Part shown: positions 28,900 to 39,969 of the stretch, piece by piece
Layout: every line of letters begins with the position of its first letter
How positions within the stretch are numbered: position 1 is the first letter of the stretch
DNA from: Marchantia polymorpha subsp. ruderalis
Lineage: Eukaryota > Streptophyta > Marchantiopsida > Marchantiales > Marchantiaceae
DNA: 64,000 nucleotides
Direction: 5' to 3'
Assembly (NCBI GenBank): GCA_037833965.1
Contig: AP031356.1
Span: 21,970,501 to 22,034,500, forward strand
Translations under genes and position numbers: made by a program
The notes under the pieces: model-generated
The model's database searches: none
What the model saw: the letters and a program-made list of their open reading frames with translations, nothing else
Told to the model about the DNA's origin: nothing

Positions 28900-30290
28900 C
28901 CATGCACTAGCCAGGAGGATGACACTGGAGCTAGATGGCATGGTGAGGTTGATGAGGAGATGGTGCCCGGCTGGCATGCATCTGCCTACATGTGTTGGTT
29001 ACGTGAAGCCTCTAGCAGTGAGTACCACTTGACATCTTACTCTAGTAAGAGAGTAGATTGTCAGTCTTCGGATCCTAAGGTTGAAGATGGCGGTGTGGAT
29101 CAGCGTGATGTTCATGATGATGCGTTGGTGTTGAAATTCCTACGGACCAGTATGGTGCCAGGCACAGTGGGTGCCAAGGAGCGAGATCGTGTTCTCCAGC
29201 AGGCGAAGAGATACCGATTGAAGGGATCACATGTTCTCCGAGTGTGGGAGGACGGTAGGGTACGAGTAGTACCGCATCTAGCTCAGAGAGCACGCATTGT
29301 GAGACATGCTCATGAGGAGTTGGGACATTTTGGAGTGAAGCGTACGTACAGCTTACTCCTTGGTCAGTATTGGTGGCGTGGTATGCATACGCAAGTACAA
29401 CAGTTGGTATCACGTTGCATGGTTTGTGATCAAGTGAGGGCATCGTTCAATGCTCCGACACCAGAGTTACATCCCTTATCTATCATGGGATTGGGTTACC
29501 GTTGGAGTTTGGACTTTGCTGGACCACTACCTTTGACTACACGACATCATCGGTATGTGTTGGTGATGGTGGAGCATTTCTTCAAGTGGATTGAGTTGGT
29601 GGCATTACCTAACAAGGCGAGTGAGGGAGTAGCATATGCTTTTCTTGACAGGGTGCTTAGTCACTTTGGTGCACCAGCTGAGGTGTTGAACGATCAGGGG
29701 ATAGAGTTTCAGGTCTTGTGTGAAAAAACGCTGATTGATCACCGGACTACTTCCCGAGATCATCCAGAGGCAGATGGTTTGGCTGAGCGGATGGTACAGA
29801 TGGTGAAGAGAGCGTTGCGCAAGTATGGCCTACAGAAGGGGCATCTTGGGGACTGGGATATTCAGTTACCATGGCTGGTCATGGAATATCGATTCAGTCG
29901 TCAAGCATCCTTGGCTTCGCTTTCACCATATTTTCTATTGTACGGCCGAGATCCAGATTTGCCTACAGCAATTCGTCGTGATTCTAGCGAGGTGGTGAGC
30001 CTTGATGATCCAAATATGTGGGTGAGAGTGTGTTCTCAACGTGTAGTGCTCTTTCGGAGAGTTATGCCTGCCGCGTTTGAGAACCTTGCGATTGCTCAGC
30101 ACAATGATACGTTGCGATATGCAACCATCCGAGGAGAAGGTTATCAACCATCAATTCGTAGGTTCCGTGTGGGAGACTACCTCCTTTTTACAGCAGACTG
30201 CACCGACTACGTTGGATGTGATGGCAGGACGCACTATCTTGCGAGTGCGAGAGGTTTTACCTTATGGAGTTCTCATGTTGGATGGTCGTG
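28900..30290 (+). mobile_element. Gypsy part: integrase
   Basis: The HHCC zinc domain (H-EELGHFGVKRTY then CMVCDQ, near 29300-29430) is followed by the DDE core. WSLDFAGPLPL carries the first Asp, LNDQGIEFQ the second, and ADGLAERMVQMVKRAL the Glu. A C-terminal strand-rich region with RFRVGDYLLF follows. Confidence 0.9.
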
Positions 30291-30397
30291 AGAGTGCTGT
30301 TTGGAAGGATCATGTGCGCAACTGTGCGCCATGCCACCTCCCAAAAGTGGATGGTAATATGGACCCAAGCTTGGCGATTGTATGTGCCGGATTGAGG

Positions 30398-30538
30398 GTC
30401 ATGTTATGTGGGTCAACTTATCAGGCGGCCCATATGTTGGTGTGTGATAGGTGTTATAGAGGATGACACATGTTGTGCTTGACTCCACCTATCGATGTTG
30501 TTCCTACTGGACGGTGGGTTTGTCCTCGATGTACTTAA
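30398..30538 (+). mobile_element. Gypsy part: PHD-type zinc finger after integrase
   Basis: The Cys/His order matches a C4HC3 PHD finger: an initial Cys near MLCGST, then MLVCDRCYRG, HMLCLTPPIDVV, and the closing GRWVCPRC. In host proteins such fingers read histone H3 tails. At the C-terminus of an integrase polyprotein it could play the targeting role that chromodomains play in chromoviruses. The finger is broken here; the first zinc ligand is the least certain. Confidence 0.7.
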
Positions 30539-30699
30539 GAGGGTAGATGACTTGATCTTCACATGTTATGAATTGCAGATAGGCGACTAACGATGGGGCG
30601 ACATAGCACCCGACCTATTAGTTCGTGCACCCACGAAGGTGCATAGCATGTAGTTATAGATAGGGCTACCTGGGAGTCAGAGGGACCTGACCGCCAGCT

Positions 30700-31205
30700 A
30701 GGGGGGCGAGTTGTGATACCTTTGTGTGTGGACACTCTCGTTCCTTGTGTATATGTGTGAGTTGTGAGTAGAACATGTGAGCGATGTATGATGCATGGCG
30801 ATACCGAATCGCACGACAGCTGTCATGTGTATCGACGTTGGTGTCGATTTGAGTTCAGACACGTTAGATTTGAGTTTGAGGGGAGATATTCGTTGGGACG
30901 CCATGCACGTTGAGACGTTCTACACGTTGGGGTCGACGACCCTGAGTTATATGCGAGGCGAACTCGAAGAACTGTCAATTCTTCGAGTTGAGCCTTAGGC
31001 GTCAGGATTCTTCCCATTAGTTTCGACTCTTATTCTACCTAAGTGTAGTGAGTTTGGCTCGACTAGTGTACCTTGTGTTTTGACTATTATGATATTATGT
31101 TTTTAGTTGTGATAACTTTGTGTGTGTACATTCTCGCTCGTGTATATGTGTGAGTTGTGAATAGAGCATGTAAGCGATGCATGGCAATACCGAGTCGCAC
31201 GACAA
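30700..31205 (+). mobile_element. Gypsy part: polypurine tract and 3' LTR, partly duplicated
   Basis: AGGGGGGCGAG (30700-30710) is a polypurine tract directly before TGTGATACC at 30712, the expected LTR start. A second copy of the LTR start (TGTGATAAC) occurs at 31108. It runs for about 98 bp to 31205 before similarity ends, so the LTR length is about 396 bp if the copies are in tandem. A 64-bp block in the first copy recurs at 24027-24090. Confidence 0.75.
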
Positions 31206-31456
31206 AAGATATACTAATATTTTTAGAATATGTACTGTTTATAAAGTTTTGAAGTTCAATGTGAGTAACGGGAGCATGTCACTCGGTTATACTCTAGATA
31301 ACCTCGCCATATAATTTTATAGTGCATGAGTCGTTGCCAATTGCATCCGGTCTGTCCGTGCGTAGGTAGGACTGATGGTCATGCAGAAAAAACCAGTCCA
31401 ACACACCTGGAGTATGGTGGCGACTAGCGATCCCCTTCTCGTCCCCTGTCATCGGC

Positions 31457-31826
31457 CTAAATCTGAATCGAATCCGGTGGAAGATCTTCTAGATCTAATT
31501 TGAACAGCCGCTCGAGGCGTGCGTAAAGCTCCCCATTTGGACTGCAAGCGAGCGTGGCCAGGGCGGCAAGAAAGGCGGAACGAGAGGTTCCCTTCTTGCT
31601 CTTCGAAGGACCTCGCGAGAGCCACCCTTCCAGTTCATAAATGCGCCGCGTGATCGCTTCCGGGTCTCCGTGGGACAAGCACACGAATCTGCCCGCCAGA
31701 CGATCCCGCCGTTGAGGAGTATCTCAGTGAAATCGTCCGTCTCACAAATTTGGGAGTCGTCGATCGCTTGGGCGGAAAACGTCCAGCAGATGACACGAGA
31801 CCGAAGCGAATTCGATCTCCAAGCAC
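31457..31826 (-). pseudogene. Small divergent reading frame, left copy (unknown product)
   Basis: Reading away from the P450, this strand encodes VSSAGRFPPKRSTTPKF and, in another frame, EAITRRIYELEGWLSRGPSK, AALATLA and LDLEDLP. Equivalent stretches occur in the right arm (SSSGRFSPKWSTT, KAITRRIYELEG, RLDLRDLP). Partial protein-level agreement between old duplicates hints that it once coded. The frame change between the two halves suggests this copy is broken or spliced. I recognise no family. Confidence 0.4.
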
Positions 31827-31966
31827 CGAAACCTTTTTTTATCTAACAGACGTAGCTGACATTATGAACGGAGCCCGTGAAAAAGTTCACTGATTTCTTG
31901 CAGCCCAACACAATTCGCGCGCAGCGGGACTGTTGCAAATGAAATTTATGGGAAGATAAGGAACGT

Positions 31967-31991
31967 GAAGTGTCATGATTCATGACACTTC
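31967..31991. repeat. Short inverted repeat in P450 copy A upstream region
   Basis: GAAGTGTCATGA, one T, then its exact reverse complement. Close sequence recurs in the right arm inside the 152-bp duplication at 45026-45329, where a different 16-bp-arm hairpin dominates. Confidence 0.75.
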
Positions 31992-33247
31992 GGTTCATTC
32001 ATACATGACTCATGAATGAACTTCACTGGAATATTAAATGAATGGAAGACGGCATTGCGTAAGTGGAACCTGCTAAGGAGCAGAAGAACGAGCAGACCGG
32101 CTGTCGTAATGTGAAAGAGTCTGCAAAACGGACGATCGTTACGTCGCGAGAAAGTCTTCCTGCAAGCATAAACTCATTGTCAATCCATAAGAGTCACATT
32201 TCCGTCATTTAGACTTGGCATCTTCATCAGTTGCTATCGAGTGGAAAGGTTTCTTTCTGTTCTAGACCGCTAGGGGCTGAGGCTATCTCGAACTCCGACG
32301 AGCCCAGGTGGAAACGAAGGTTCTTGATCGAGAAGCCGATGACGTTCATGGCGGAGGAAGATTTACAGAAAAGATCGTTCATCTCGAATCCGTGGAGTCT
32401 ACGTCGTGCAGCATAAAACCCTTGATTTCCAGCTGCTGCTACTCCATTCCACGCCGATATTGATTTAGAACTCTGCTTTAGTCACCCAGTCACACCAGAT
32501 TCTTGGTTATCAAAAATCTTCAGATCTGTGATGCCGATTGGGCAAGTCCACTAGAAGAACTTGAACCCACTTCAAAACTCGTCGAAACTTTTGAGATTTT
32601 TGCCAGACATGGAGATTTTACCGCTGGTATTCACTGCGATCGCAACGGTGGGTTTGTACGCTTGCTTCTATCGATGGGTTCAGCACCGGAACCTGAGAGG
32701 TCCCAGAGTATGGCCAATTCTGGGAAGTGTTCTCGACGTGAGCAGAAATCACTGGCGCATGCACGACTACGCCTATGATTACTGCAAGAAGTATTATCCG
32801 ACATACGTCACGAAAATGCCTGGATTCAATTACGTCGTGACAGTAGATCCTGCGAACGTCGAACACGTGTTGAAGACCAATTTCAGTAACTACGATAAGG
32901 TACGCACGCACCCACACGCCCTCGACGTCAGCTCGTCAGCTCATCAGCTCCAAATCCAATTCTCCCGTTTACTTTGCCTTCTCTCGTCCGTGAAGACTCC
33001 ATGCGAGCGTGTGAGCTCCTGGAATATTCCTAGGACTTCTTGCTTTTCATTTCCTGTAGAAGTACGACGATACATGAATTCTCTTGATTCTTCAGTTTCC
33101 GAACACGTGACATATACTTCGTAGGTCTCGAATTCTTCACAATATTTTACCCTTGCCCTTCAATGGTCAACCCCAGATGCAGATGGAGTAGCGCCCCGCC
33201 GCAGATAGTGATTAATCTGGACGATAAATGATTGTCGATGCGAGCGA

Positions 33248-33297
33248 AAGCCCGTACCGACTCTCCCATCGAATATGCAGTGTCGGTACGGGCTTTG
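33248..33297. repeat. Hairpin in intron 1 of P450 copy A
   Basis: AAAGCCCGTACCGAC (33248-33262) and its exact reverse complement (33283-33297) flank a 20-nt loop. Copy B has the same hairpin at 43823-43874 with two mismatches, so it predates or accompanied the duplication. Confidence 0.85.
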
Positions 33298-35790
33298 CCA
33301 GGACCAGATAGAAAGTTCTTCGTGTTCTTAAAATATTGCCTGCTTTTCCGGAGTCTAATCGTCTCAATGATGCTAAGTTGACAGGGTGAAGAGCAACACC
33401 TTCATTTGGGCGATTTGCTCGGGGATGGGATTTTCAACGCTGATGGAGATATTTGGAAAAAGCACCGCAAAGTTGCAAGCTACGAATTTGCGTCGAAAGG
33501 TCTACGAGATCACAGCTTCCATAATTTTAAGAATAATGCTGTCAGACTCTGTCAGATTCTAGATCGAGCCGCAGAGGAGAACAAACCGGTGGACATGATG
33601 GTACAGTGTTCCTTCTTACTGGCACAGTGACCATAAGTTGTGAGAAGATGCAATGATGGTGAAGGATAATTTACACTTTCAGAAGAGAATTTCCATGCAG
33701 TCCTAAATGTACGTGCGTTGAGCATGCGTAATTATGTACAACCGCTGAGTTGCATACTTTGTAAGGGAGTGCAAACAATTTCCATGGGGAATTTGAAGTG
33801 GTAGGCTGTCGAACATGCAGCCGAAGAGAAGAATTACGGGGATATGAAAGCATCTGGTTTTAGGACAGCGAGCTACATCAAAGTCACGTGAACAATTCAA
33901 CACGATGGAGATTTCTTCAACCTGTGAAAATTTGACATTTTCTAAACTTTGCTGCAGGACCTTATGCTGCGCCTCACCTTCTAGTCTATCTGCCAAATGG
34001 TGTTTGGTGTGGACATGGGATTGTTGCATCCGAGTCTGCCAGAAGTCCCCATTGCGATCAGTTTTGACGACGCTACATCACGGTCCTCCGAAAGATTCGT
34101 CGATCCCCTTTGGCAGCTGAAGAAAGCTCTGAACCTAGGTTCAGAAGCTGCCATGAAGAAAGATCTTGAAACTATCAATGATTTCACTCTCAAGCTTGTC
34201 AAGAATCGAAAGAAAGAACTGAAGACCAACAAACAGGTTAGTGAACCACCGTAGCGTCATAACCTGTGGGCAACACGACGTCCTGTTTCGAAGTCGGTTA
34301 ACACGCACTCTTACTTGTGTTCCTACATGTCAACGCTAGAATTGCAGCGGTTTCTAGGAGAGACTACTAAAGTCTTAAATGAATCTCATAGCCCGTGCTC
34401 AGAGACACGGGTAGAAATGGTTGCCTCAAGGATTGGTTTTGTTTGATCTCCTCTTGCTTGTACTTCACGACCGGGGTTTTCCCCTCCATTCGATCTGTGT
34501 ATTTTCGTCACGTTTGAATGTAACGCAACTTGCCGTTGTAGCCACTGACACTCGTCCTTCTCTGTTACGGAACAGGGAAGACCAGATCTTTTATCACGCT
34601 TCGTCGAGGCAATCGAAGAGGAATCCATCACTGCAAATCCGGAGAAAGACCTGCAAGACGTGGTGATCAACTTCATCCTTGCAGGACGTGACACCACAGG
34701 AGTGTCACTAGCATGGTTTCTTTATGAGGTCTCTTGCAACCCCCAAGTGGAAGAGAAGATCGTTTCAGAGCTGCTCCGACTGGAAAGAGACAGGCAAGGG
34801 ATGACTGATTACACAACCTCCTCTGAAGGCGAAATGTCAGACTTCGTCAGGCTGCTTGACTATGAGAATGTCAGCAATATGCACTATCTTCACGCTGCGC
34901 TTTCTGAATCTATGAGGCTTCACGGACCAATCCCCGCTGTAAGTTATATTATTATGAGACTCTTCTACTCGCTAGACAACAGTGTGAATTCTTTTATTCT
35001 ACTCCCAAGTTGTCGTCTCTTCTCTCCTCTACTTTCCATCCTTCTTACACACCGTCTTCTCCACTCAGTCATTCTCTTCGCTCTTACACGTTTCAGCCAG
35101 GATGGGAGGTCTAGGTCTTCAGGCTATGGCAGGAACATACTAAGGACCCTACTCAGCACATAGTATGCTTCAGTCATTCGAATACAGTCATAGATGCACA
35201 GTTTCCGATGATGGACGGTGCGGGTGAGTGAAAGGAGAGAGAGACTTTCAGTATATAAGCCCAAATACCGCATATGCACCGTAGGAGAAGGACTTCAAGG
35301 TAACACGAATTATGTGAGAGAATGTGAAGGGTTTAGCTTTTCTGATCTGTGTTTCATGGAGATGAGGGAGTGTATATTCCCTAACTTGTTGGTGTCTTCC
35401 TTGAGTCGTAAGTACTTCCACAGGAGTTTCGAAAGTAGAGGACCGATATCTTAGGGGTGGTCTTACGAGCTTTTTCTGACTAGGATTCTCGTTGCCTGTG
35501 CAGGATGTCCGAGTGGCTATGAATGACGATGTATTACCATGCGGTACGAGAGTCCACAAAGGAGATTTTTTAATGTACAGTGCCTATGCTCAAGGTCGAA
35601 TGGAGCAGATTTGGGGAAGTGATGTAATGGAATTTAAGCCAGAGAGATGGCTCAAAGACGGTGTTTTCCAGCCAGAGTCTCCGTACAAATACCCTGTGTT
35701 TCACGTGAGTGCTAACAAGTTCTCACCTACCTACAATGTCGACGATTCGCATATGATGAAGATCATAATTTTGGCTTGACACACTGACTC

Positions 35791-35868
35791 CAATATGCTG
35801 ATGCTCAAATTCCTCCATAAGCGGCTCGTAATAGCTGTTTCTGGAGGAGTTTCAGCATCAGCATATTG
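35791..35868. repeat. 78-nt hairpin in intron 5 of P450 copy A
   Basis: The arms begin and end with CAATATGCTGATGCT and its reverse complement, and continue with TCCTCCA pairing. Several mismatches lie near the loop. The equivalent 78-nt hairpin in copy B (41126-41203) is better paired. Confidence 0.85.
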
Positions 35869-36175
35869 TTTCAGCATAAGCTCATGTTTTGAGCTTGTTG
35901 TTAGTATGGGTTGGATGGCTGACTGTCGGACTAACTTGCTGACACAACGAAAATTTTGGCAATTGTACAGGCTGGCCCACGCTTATGTTTGGGTAAAGAC
36001 AGTGCCTACCTTCAAATGAAGATCACGATGGCTGCACTTCTTCGATTCTTCACATTCAAAGTAGTTCCTGGTCATGAAGTAAGATACAAAGTTACTATAA
36101 CTCTACATATGCTCAACGGACTGAAGATGATTGTGCAAAGACGATCGTAAACCAAAGTATAATCTAATGCTTCGT

Positions 36176-36435
36176 CAGATCGCAGTGATTGTATTATATA
36201 TGCTAATATAAATCATTTGACCTAGATGTTAGTTATACTTGGTGTCACATCGCAGCGATTGTATTGTACATGCTAGTATACAAAATTTGACCTAGATGTT
36301 TATTATACTTGGTGTCACATCGCAGCGATTGTACTGTATATGTTAACATAGAAAATTTGACCTAGATGGTAGTTATAATTGGTGTCACATTGCAACTATT
36401 GTACTATATATGCTAATATAGAAAATTTGACATGA
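36176..36435. repeat. 70-bp tandem repeats 3' of P450 copy A (~3.7 units)
   Basis: The units start near 36176, 36246, 36316 and 36386. They contain TCGCAGCGATTGTA, an ATATGCTAATATA-type piece and TTTGACCTAGATG, then GGTGTCA. The right arm has about two units at 40690-40830. Confidence 0.85.
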
Positions 36436-36449
36436 CAACTTAGTTGTCG

Positions 36450-37690
36450 CACTGTCGTCTGGTTTGGTGATCGTCAATTACACTCAAAGTAGCGATAGAC
36501 AAAAGCACAGATGGAAGAAAGAGAAAGAAGTACGAAGTGTCGGCCTGATTCTTGTCATTTTGTCCTACAATTGAATTGATTTACTACCGAATCTACCAAG
36601 TGATCGATATGGAGAAATGAGTCAAAGACTACAAACTGATTCATTAAATTGATGCTTGGATGACAATTCGGGACCTTTAGTAACAAAGTGAAGGCAACAA
36701 TACTCAGAGTATTGTCAAATTTTGGTCAGAACGATTCAATTAAAGAGCAAAAATTTGATTTGACGCTTGGATTGGTTTGGTTTAATTTGAGAAAGTAGAC
36801 TGGACAATAACGGAATGTGTTCATAGTGACAGTTAAATTGCGCTTATTAATCACGTATTTCATTGCATTGCTTAATCGCGCCACATTTCGTTGTCGTGGC
36901 AAAACTTTCATTACGTTCCTACCTGCACTTGAGTACTTGATTTCCGCATGTGACTTCTTCTGAGTTACTCTTGTTCAAGGAGAGACACAACAAGATGATT
37001 ATGGAAAGAAAAACATGAATAGACAACAAGCGCAAGTTTGATCATCAATGTCATCCGATCTAAGCGGTGATGGATTCAAATTTTGATCCCATGAGTTTTT
37101 ATTTTTTGATCATATTTGTGACAAAATTTTCGAAAACTCTTTGAAAAATGAACAATTTTAACGATCTCAAAAGCAACATAAGTGCCAAGGAAGACATCAC
37201 TAGCCGACCTCAACTTATGATTTGGAGAAGAAATGACCAATGGCGGTGAGTAAGCTTTGAATAAGTTGGAGTGATAAATCACTAGTGTTCTTGGGCAAGA
37301 TGCTTAAGCCATCACTCAACAACGTAGAGGATGATGATGATGATGATTGGATTGACATTTAGTATCATACGATGAGTTTTGTGGTATTAAATCTCAAAGC
37401 CCAATATCTTCAAGCAAATGGAATAGATATCAACAGTGACAGATTTGTTTGCAACATTGAGTGAGACATAAGAAGTAGCTCGCAAATAAATTTTACATGT
37501 TTTTGAAGCTCACCCATTTCAAGATGACAGAAGATATCAAGAAGTATAAAAAAACATATATATAAATGAAAAACAAATAAGAAGTAGCTTTTAAATTAAT
37601 TAGTCATGTCTTTGAAAATTATCATCTTCAATATGGCGGATTGTACTTAAACATAAAATCATGTAGTTGTATTCAATAATTTGCTTGTGG
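36450..37690. other. AT-rich spacer, no recognisable gene
   Basis: No domain or RNA gene is seen. A run of GATGATGATGATGATG lies near 37330. Some of it may be the front part of the copia relic that follows. Confidence 0.45.
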
Positions 37691-39405
37691 ATCTTGAAAA
37701 TTTGGAGAAGAGTTAATTTATGAGCAGATAGGAATTTAGTTGTTGAGTTTTTTTCCAATCTCACATTGGTGTTGCTTCATTGTGACAAGGAGACCATCAC
37801 TTAGAATGAAGTTGTTACTATCTTATCCACCAACAACATGCAATAGAAGCTGGTGATTCCAGTGGATTGATCTTTCGGTCAATTCACTTCATCGTCTACT
37901 ATCTTGATAGTCTCTTGTGATACCACGGCTACTAGCGAGGAAGCCAAAAGAAAGACAAATACCAAATCTAAGTCTAAGTATAAATCTAGAGATGATAAGA
38001 ACATCAAGTGTTGAAAATTTGTTGAATCTTATTACATTTGCCAAGATTGTCGTAGTATGGCAACTGATTATACCTCTGCAAACGTGACTGTAAATAGGAA
38101 TTCCAATTATGCTCTTTATAATTCTGATCATGTTGAAAATGAACAAATGAATTTTGGATTTAGCTTGCTTTTATCACATTTGTGATAAATGTTACATTTT
38201 GTTGACTAGTATAGTTTTTGTGGAAAATGATTAACCATGTAAAATTGTTGGTATTGGATTTGTGAAGATTTAATTGTTTGATGAGGTACACCGTACATTG
38301 AAAAACATGCGGCACATCCCTAGCATATGTAACAATTTGATCTCATTTGGAGAAATGGACATGAAAAGATTCATCTTGAGCACCAAAAATGAAATTGTGA
38401 GAGTGTTAGATGATTTTCATATTCTCATGAGGAGCTTAAGGTTGAATAAAATCTAAACATCTTGAGTAAAATTATTTTTTTGAAGAGATTTTGGTACAAT
38501 TCATTGGACCAAATGAGTGAGAAAGATTTGACCATCGTACACAATTAGAGTTTATTGCCCGAAATGAAAAAATTCAAGCTAGAATTCCGTGAGCACTGTG
38601 TATTTAGCAAACAACAAAAACTTCATTTGACGTTGGAGTGCATAGCTCACAATATATTTTTAGTTACATTCATTCTTATGTATGGAACTTTCTAACTCCC
38701 TCATACTTTAAAAAGGTATACTACAATACACATACACAAAATTCACTACATACTACTACATACAAAAAATCTTTGTGAATGATTATTCAAGATTTTTATG
38801 AATTTATTTTATGCAAAAGTCCGAGTTCTTAGAGATTTGTAAGAATTAGAAGGCTCTAGTTAAACCTAAAACGAAAAAAATTGTGAGATTTTTGTGCTCA
38901 GATCACAACGCAAATTAGAACTCCATATAGTTTCAGTTGTATTGCAAAATAGAAAAAATTTCTCGCCATCCAAGCACATCATATACTCTAAAGCAGAATG
39001 ATGTGTCTGAGAGACTCAACCACATTATTGATTCGCTCACAAAGTATGTAGAGTCTTGTTGGTTTATCACATATATTTTGGGCTAAAGCTATGAATATTG
39101 GAACTTTTTGATTTACTTGTCTAGTAATAGCTCTATCAAGTTCAAGACACCGTTTGAATTGTGATACAAGCGGTAAGCTGATTACATTATGTTGAGGATT
39201 TTTTGTTGTGATGCTATATCTTACTCCGAAGGATAATAAAACTAAGCTTGATAGTGTCTTATTTGTGTTTTCAAAGAGGAGTAAAGGTATATAGCTTTTG
39301 GAATGTCAATGCTCACAAACTCATTGTCATGGGAAATGTTTCATTCAATGAATTCAGATCATTGAATAAGGGAAAAAAATTGTAGAATATTGTTACAGTG
39401 GTACG

Positions 39406-39474
39406 ATCAATTTACCCCTCAATGGTGTACAGAGCAAGGGTCTTGTTCCGTACACCATTGAGGGGAAAATTGAT
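39406..39474. repeat. Inverted repeat with 25-bp arms, one mismatch
   Basis: The arms at 39406-39430 and 39450-39474 (core CCCCTCAATGGTGTAC) flank a 19-nt loop. They lie inside the copia relic. Confidence 0.88.
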
Positions 39475-39734
39475 ATTGACATCACACATGGTGGACCGAA
39501 TGATAGTTACACTTGTTGTGAAAGAAGAGGAGCTAATTGGTGGTGAGCCATATTTTGAACTAGCATCAATTGATCAAGTATAATATTTGGAGTGGAGTGT
39601 AACTAAACGTCAAGTTGGTGCTAGATATGGCACTTGGTTTGATTATTTTGTCATTGATAATATTGAAGTTCACGTTGAGGATTTAGATGAAATATTGATT
39701 AATGGAGATGAAGATACATCCGTGATCAATACTT

Positions 39735-39768
39735 GGAGAAAGAAGATGAAGATACATCTTCTTTCTCC
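39735..39768. repeat. Perfect inverted repeat, 14-bp arms
   Basis: GGAGAAAGAAGATG, a 6-nt loop, then the exact reverse complement. It lies inside the copia relic, 260 bp from the previous hairpin. Confidence 0.85.
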
Positions 39769-39969
39769 AAAGCTCCAGCATCTAGTGAGAAGCAAGAGTC
39801 AAGCTTCTGCTAGGTATGACACTTGGTTTGATTCTCTAGTCATTGATGATATTGAAACTGACTTTGAATATCCATGTGACACTTTGATCATGGAAGATGA
39901 AGATTCATGTTCTTTCTTTGAAATTCTAGCTTTCATTGAGAAGCAAGAGTCAACGTGATCAACCCTAAT

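Larger units (their letters stand above)
24027..31205 (+). mobile_element. Ty3/gypsy-type LTR element carrying a DNA methyltransferase and PHD finger; broken
   Basis: The order of parts is gag with zinc knuckle, retropepsin, cytosine-C5 methyltransferase, reverse transcriptase, RNase H, integrase, PHD-type zinc finger, polypurine tract and 3' LTR. RT placed before integrase gives the Ty3/gypsy order. The 5' side is incomplete: a 64-bp block at 24027-24090 matches 30824-30887 inside the 3' LTR and joins straight into gag sequence, so the 5' LTR and leader are mostly gone. The coding region is lightly broken, with roughly seven or eight breaks over 6.5 kb. That suggests a modest age, clearly younger than the copia relic at 37.7-39.96 kb. 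Codon use and GC content differ sharply from the AT-rich flanks. Confidence 0.9.
32609..36150 (+). pseudogene. CYP704-like cytochrome P450, copy A, premature stop
   Basis: This is a clan-86 P450; CYP704 members hydroxylate fatty acids at the omega end for sporopollenin or cutin. The six phase-0 exons are 32609-32899, 33385-33600, 33958-34236, 34576-34938, 35504-35704 and 35971-36150, equal in length to copy B (509 codons). All P450 landmarks remain: LGDGIFNADGDIWKKHRK, I-helix AGRDTTGVSL, ESMR (ExxR), FKPERWL and heme loop FHAGPRLCLG. In exon 3 a TAG at 33982-33984 (codon 178) replaces the GAG seen in copy B (LTFESICQ). The full-length protein is therefore not made unless this is an assembly error or read through. 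The start ATG was chosen by match to copy B; it precedes the membrane anchor LPLVFTAIATVGLYACFY. Confidence 0.88.
31445..36440 (+). repeat. Left arm of large inverted duplication (P450 copy A)
   Basis: The arm pairs in reverse orientation with about 40690-45890. It includes a divergent small reading frame, the promoter, all six P450 exons and introns, and a 3' tandem repeat. Exon protein identity by eye is about 82% (exon 1) to 90% (exon 6), so the duplication is not recent. The arms point tail to tail around a spacer of about 4.2 kb. Confidence 0.9.
37700..39960 (+). mobile_element. Decayed Ty1/copia-type element (internal part)
   Basis: Recognisable pieces in order are a CCHC knuckle remnant near 38010-38055, the GAG-pre-integrase motif (LKNMRHIPSICNNLISFGEM, near 38300-38360) and an integrase zinc-domain remnant (38500-38640). 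Later integrase text around 39210-39330 includes TPKDNKTKLDSV. The element is heavily broken, with many breaks, and much older than the gypsy element. No LTR pair was identified. Confidence 0.65.

Noticed and set aside
37330-37350. GATGAT run as a meaningful microsatellite
   Set aside because: Too short to support a separate feature.
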